DNA of 8,820 nucleotides. It comes from CALRBF01 sp964646465 (GTDB lineage: Bacteria > Patescibacteriota > Minisyncoccia > SW-4-49-11). The stretch lies in NCBI GenBank assembly GCA_964646465.1, contig CAZYEN010000034.1:1-8820 (forward strand), written 5' to 3'. The notes beneath the pieces were generated by a model, which saw only the letters and a program-made list of their open reading frames with translations, was not told where the DNA came from and did no database searches. Position 1 is the stretch's first letter; the number at the start of each line of letters is the position of its first letter. Shown piece by piece: positions 6,457 to 8,820 of the stretch. Position numbers and translations under genes: made by a program.

Positions 6457-6487
6457 AAAAGCCACTACACAGAAGGTGGCTTTTTTA
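6457..6487 (+). terminator. Intrinsic terminator after the 100-residue ORF
   Basis: AAAAGCCAC/GTGGCTTTT (6457-6465 with 6476-6484) is a 9-bp perfect stem with a 10-base loop, continued by T residues to 6486. The A-run before and T-run after make it a strong plus-strand terminator, and it could also work on the opposite strand. Confidence 0.88.
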
Positions 6488-6640
6488 TTTAGACATAATA
6501 TTACTTTTAAGTGGGAGGCTAAGTATATAATCAAGATTAGATTGTTTACGAAGGAGACATGAATATAAAAATTTTTTATATATAGACGGCAGACAAGTTT
6601 TTTATATGGTATCGTATACAAATTATATAATTTATGATAC

Positions 6641-6646
6641 TATAAT
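6641..6646 (+). promoter_or_regulatory. -10 box candidate of the cmk promoter
   Basis: A perfect TATAAT is 34 bases before the cmk ATG; the only -35 resemblance is TATACA (6615-6620) at a long 20-base spacing. A second possibility, TATAAA at 6659-6664, is 16 bases before the ATG. The terminator at 6457 separates cmk from the gene before it, so a promoter must lie in 6488-6680, but the AT-rich sequence makes the choice uncertain. Confidence 0.4.
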
Positions 6647-6680
6647 TTTTAGTTATATTATAAATTAAGCTAAAAATTAT

Positions 6681-7301
6681 ATGGTAATTACAATCGATGG
6701 CCCTAGTGGAACAGGTAAAAGCACGACAGCGGAGTTATTAGCAAAAAGATTAGGATACTATCATCTCAACTCAGGAACTTTATATCGCTGGATTACATTT
6801 AATGCACTACAAAAACATCTGAATCTCAACGATTCGGATGTTTTATTTAAATTAGCTCAAGAATTAGATTATAGTAATATGAATTACGATGTACTGCGAG
6901 AGCAAGATGTTTCGGATAATGTAGCTAAAGTTGCCAGTATCTCTTCTATTCGTGCTGAAATTGTTGACATCCAAAGAAATTATGCTAAAGATAAGGACAT
7001 AGTAGTAGAAGGTAGAGATATAGGAACGGTAGTATTCCCTGAGGCAGATTATAAATTTTATTTCACAGCTTCATTAGAGGTGCGGGCCAAAAGACGCTAT
7101 TCTCAAATGCAAAAAGATGGTTTAGATGCTAATTATGAACATGTTTTAGAATCAATTTCTCAAAGGGATAGACAAGATATTGAGCGCGAACATTCTCCTT
7201 TGCGTAAGGCAGAAGATGCTATTGAGATTAAAACAGATAATTTAACTGTAGAAGAAGGGATAGAAATAATTTTAAAAGAAATTGAAAATTTAACTGTTTA
7301 A
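6681..7301 (+). CDS. cmk: Cytidylate (CMP/dCMP) kinase
   Basis: A 206-residue cytosolic nucleoside monophosphate kinase that phosphorylates CMP and dCMP with ATP in pyrimidine nucleotide synthesis and salvage. The P-loop GPSGTGKS is at residues 7-14. The family motifs LNSGTLYRW (29-37), VVEGRDIGTVVFPEA (108-122) and the lid-region arginines in RDRQDIEREHSPL (162-174) are all present. It is slightly shorter than E. coli Cmk (227 residues). ATG 6681 begins directly with the family's N-terminal strand (MVITIDGPSG), so the start is secure even though it has no Shine-Dalgarno. It stands as a single-gene unit between the terminator at 6457 and a convergent minus-strand unit. No plus-strand terminator with a U tract is visible after the stop. 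Confidence 0.96.
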   Translation: MVITIDGPSGTGKSTTAELLAKRLGYYHLNSGTLYRWITFNALQKHLNLNDSDVLFKLAQELDYSNMNYDVLREQDVSDNVAKVASISSIRAEIVDIQRNYAKDKDIVVEGRDIGTVVFPEADYKFYFTASLEVRAKRRYSQMQKDGLDANYEHVLESISQRDRQDIEREHSPLRKAEDAIEIKTDNLTVEEGIEIILKEIENLTV

Positions 7302-7306
7302 TAAAT

Positions 7307-7338
7307 AGAAAAACTCCCACCACACCTTTGGTAGGAGT
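7307..7338 (-). terminator. Intrinsic terminator of the minus-strand RNA
   Basis: On the minus strand ACTCCTACC pairs with GGTGGGAGT (7338-7330 with 7321-7313; 8 Watson-Crick pairs and one G-U) around an 8-base loop, followed by TTTTCT. Read from the plus strand the same position is a C-A mismatch and there is no U tract, so it is directed against minus-strand transcription. Confidence 0.85.
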
Positions 7339-7445
7339 AAAATCTGGTGAATTTAGGAATATCCTAGATTGCTTGTACTCGCGTTACAAGCTGTAGCGAA
7401 ACTAGGAATATATCCCAGGGGACAGACGAACACCAGCATTCATCT
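7307..7445 (-). ncRNA. Candidate structured small RNA, about 139 nt, no family recognised
   Basis: A free-standing transcription unit between convergent cmk and ung: promoter at 7453-7481, predicted start about 7445, terminator ending about 7307. The RNA folds well by eye. An outer stem AAT(G)CTGGTG/CACCAGATT pairs 7440-7431 with 7349-7341. An asymmetric internal loop (7430-7417 against 7355-7350) follows. The middle stem is GGGATAT(ATT)CCTAG/CTAGGATATTCC (7416-7402 with 7367-7356). An apical hairpin GCTTGTA/TACAAGC (7391-7385 with 7377-7371) has the loop ACGCGAG. That loop can pair with TTCGC (7400-7396), a potential pseudoknot. GC content is about 44%, well above the AT-rich flanks, as is usual for RNA genes in AT-rich genomes. 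A long stem with an internal bubble is reminiscent of 6S RNA, but I see no diagnostic 6S sequence. SRP RNA, tmRNA and RNase P motifs are absent. Alternatives are a long ung 3' UTR or a short peptide gene. Confidence 0.7.
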
Positions 7446-7452
7446 AAGCTTA

Positions 7453-7481
7453 ATTCTAACTTTACTTTTTTAATTTGTCAA
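7453..7481 (-). promoter_or_regulatory. Promoter of the minus-strand small RNA
   Basis: On the minus strand TTGACA (7481-7476) and TAGAAT (7458-7453) are separated by exactly 17 bases; only one base of twelve departs from the sigma-70 consensus. This is the strongest promoter in the window. It lies just after the ung stop codon and points away from ung toward the structured RNA. Confidence 0.8.
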
Positions 7482-7491
7482 TAGTTGACAA
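7475..7491. promoter_or_regulatory. Palindrome over the -35 box, possible operator
   Basis: TTGTCAA-TAG-TTGACAA is a perfect inverted repeat with 7-base arms and a 3-base centre. One arm contains the -35 hexamer of the small RNA promoter. A dimeric regulator could bind here and block or assist transcription. As RNA it could also form a weak hairpin after the ung stop, but no U tract follows. Confidence 0.5.
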
Positions 7492-7496
7492 GTATG

Positions 7497-8168
7497 TTAT
7501 TTCCAGTCTATAGATTCGATTTTATGTTGCCTTAGATATATATTTGTGTGGCTAAAATGTTTACTGCCAAAAAAACCTCTATAAGCAGATAGTGGTGAAG
7601 GGTGATTAGATTCTAAGATTAGATGTTTATTCGTATTGATTAGACTCCTTTTGGTTTGTGCATATTTACCCCATAGGATAAATACTACATTACTTTTTTC
7701 TTCAGATATAATCTTAATTATTTTATCGGTAAGGATCTCCCAACCTTGATTCTGATGTGATGTTGGTTTATTTTCTCTGACAGTCAAGGTTGTATTTAAT
7801 AATAATACACCTTGCCTAGCCCAACGAGATAAATTTCCATTTTTATTAGGAGCTATTCCTAAGTCATTCTCAATTTCTTTGAATATATTATTAAGTGATG
7901 GTGGAATTTTAGAATTAGAATGTACACTGAAAGCTAGTCCAGTAGCTTGATTAGGATGATGATAAGGATCTTGTCCTAGAATTACGACTTTAACTTTATT
8001 CAAAGGGCATATATTGAGAGCTAGAAATATATTATCCCAACTTGGATAAATACTAGAGCTAAAATATTCAGCTGAAATAAATTTATATAAATTTTGAAAA
8101 TATTCTTTTCTAAACTCTTTATATAGAGCTTTTTTCCAACTTGTCTCAGATAATAAATCTTGTAGCAT
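7497..8168 (-). CDS. ung: Uracil-DNA glycosylase, family 1
   Basis: A 223-residue base-excision repair enzyme that removes uracil from DNA, close in size to E. coli Ung (229). Catalytic motif GQDPYHHPNQATGLAFSV holds the water-activating aspartate at residue 67; LLLNTTLTV (122-130) and the DNA-intercalation/catalytic motif NHPSPLSAYRGFFGSKHFS (188-206, His189) are intact. The ATG is preceded by AAGGAG (8184-8179) at a 10-base distance, the only clear Shine-Dalgarno in the window. It lies within the last codons of the upstream gene. Only 5 bases separate the two genes, so they are almost certainly one operon with translation of ung following on from its neighbour. The message probably runs on to the terminator at 7307. 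Confidence 0.97.
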   Translation of the reverse strand: MLQDLLSETSWKKALYKEFRKEYFQNLYKFISAEYFSSSIYPSWDNIFLALNICPLNKVKVVILGQDPYHHPNQATGLAFSVHSNSKIPPSLNNIFKEIENDLGIAPNKNGNLSRWARQGVLLLNTTLTVRENKPTSHQNQGWEILTDKIIKIISEEKSNVVFILWGKYAQTKRSLINTNKHLILESNHPSPLSAYRGFFGSKHFSHTNIYLRQHKIESIDWK

Positions 8169-8173
8169 AGAGT

Positions 8174-8820
8174 TTAATCTCCTTGTATAATACTCACATT
8201 CATTTCTTTGGCGAAATTATAAATAGATTTATTAATTTCGATAGCATTATTTACAGACTGTAGATATTCTTTTGGTAAGTATACTCCCTTCCAAGGTCTA
8301 TAATTAAATTGAGCAAGACGAGTAGGCGTTGGATTCATTAAGCTAAGATAAATATCTAGATTAGGTTGTAATTGTCTTAAATATTGTACAGATTCTCTTA
8401 TTATTGTTAAGTCTATACCTATCTGTAGACAAACACTAGATATGATCCCAGACTGAATTTTAGTTTTGATAAAAGAGTTCTCTGTTTCTAAGTCTAGTCC
8501 AGTTAGAAAGGGATTATAGGCAACAGCAATTTTAGGTAACTGCTCTGATCTATGGGTTTTAATCAAAGTTTCTAAGACTTGTATAGTATCATATTTTGGT
8601 TTTGGGACTCCACTTATTAGTAAAACTTCTTTAATGCCTAGGTCCTGATATAATTTTAACTGTTGAATAAAAGTTAGACCTGTGTTTTGTAATGATAGTT
8701 GTTGATGATATTTGAGTGAATAATAGGGGATAATTTCTAATGTTGTGTTTATGGCTTTGATTTTTTGTATAATAGACTCGATAGGGGTATTATATTTTTT
8801 ATTAGTTATTGAGATTTTAT
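8174..8820 (-). CDS. Methylenetetrahydrofolate reductase-like protein (5' end outside window)
   Basis: The frame is open to the right edge of the window, giving at least 214 residues; the TTG at 8566 is an internal codon, not the start. The visible part reads as a TIM-barrel protein of the MTHFR/FAD-linked reductase type. TLEIIPYYSLKYHQ recalls the family's IPHLTC strand; GLTFIQQLKLYQDLGIKEVLLISGVPKP recalls the segment where MTHFR has GI-x-N-x-LALRGD; LPKIAVAYNPF corresponds to IGVAxYPE; and NSFIKTKIQSGIISSVCLQIGID corresponds to LKxKVxAGADFxITQ. Several hallmark MTHFR residues (RGD, the PE-H pair) are changed, so the substrate may not be methylenetetrahydrofolate. The N-terminal catalytic region cannot be examined. 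Its last codons contain the ung Shine-Dalgarno sequence, showing a two-gene operon. Confidence 0.55.
   Translation of the reverse strand, partial: KISITNKKYNTPIESIIQKIKAINTTLEIIPYYSLKYHQQLSLQNTGLTFIQQLKLYQDLGIKEVLLISGVPKPKYDTIQVLETLIKTHRSEQLPKIAVAYNPFLTGLDLETENSFIKTKIQSGIISSVCLQIGIDLTIIRESVQYLRQLQPNLDIYLSLMNPTPTRLAQFNYRPWKGVYLPKEYLQSVNNAIEINKSIYNFAKEMNVSIIQGD

Noticed and set aside
6562..6584. AT-rich inverted repeat ATATAAAAA/TTTTTATAT as a terminator or replication element
   Set aside because: No GC pairs and no associated gene end; expected by chance in this sequence.
6551..6585. AAGGAG followed by an 8-codon ORF (MNIKIFYI) upstream of cmk, as a leader peptide
   Set aside because: Only 2 bases separate the SD from the ATG, the peptide has no attenuator-like codons or following terminator, and the region is very AT-rich.
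7485..7518. Plus-strand promoter (TTGACA plus TATAGA) antisense to the ung 3' end
   Set aside because: The -10 match is poor (4 of 6), and the -35 is explained by the symmetry of the palindrome that carries the minus-strand promoter.

Overview
The window looks like a chromosome piece from an AT-rich bacterium of the Candidate Phyla Radiation (Patescibacteria), possibly a Microgenomates- or Katanobacteria-like lineage. The reasons are the divergent 16S rRNA 3' end (including the 16-base stretch GGCATCCGTAGCGGAA, which I associate with those groups from memory), small gene sizes, tight spacing, and ordinary UGA stops (lepA ends in TGA, which argues against the recoded Gracilibacteria/Absconditabacteria). 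This assignment is inference; no search was run.

Layout. Bases 1-180 hold the 3' end of a 16S rRNA gene. The universally conserved sequence just before the decoding site is replaced by unrelated sequence, as expected if the window opens in the last ~45 bases of an intron. No tRNA, 23S or 5S gene follows: after three short perfect hairpins comes murJ (lipid II flippase). A small two-helix membrane protein gene and a clear intrinsic terminator follow. Bases 2256-2460 contain degenerate REP-like repeats, with a related inverted copy at 4057-4093, so the repeats bracket one gene. That gene encodes an unusual fusion: a type IV prepilin N-terminus joined to a domain resembling phage/prophage structural (head-spike/tail, lectin-like) proteins. 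Next are lepA (elongation factor 4), a 100-residue protein I do not recognise with its own terminator, and cmk (cytidylate kinase). On the minus strand, entering from the right edge, an MTHFR-like protein gene (5' end outside the window) and ung (uracil-DNA glycosylase) form an operon.

Between the convergent cmk and ung genes lies what I consider the best candidate for an undescribed element: a minus-strand unit with a near-consensus promoter (TTGACA, 17 bp, TAGAAT), about 140 nt of GC-richer, strongly foldable sequence with a possible pseudoknot, and a 9-bp terminator hairpin with a U tract. No protein gene explains it. Its -35 box is embedded in a 17-bp palindrome that could be an operator.

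Expression signals. Several genes (murJ, lepA) have a TATAAT box only 9 bases before the ATG, which implies leaderless or nearly leaderless mRNAs. The one clear Shine-Dalgarno sequence belongs to ung, an internal gene of an operon, although the 16S keeps a full anti-SD (CACCTCCTTT). The plus-strand genes are ordinary housekeeping functions (cell wall export, translation, nucleotide metabolism) and do not form an obvious pathway; the pilin-fusion island between the repeats is the accessory part.
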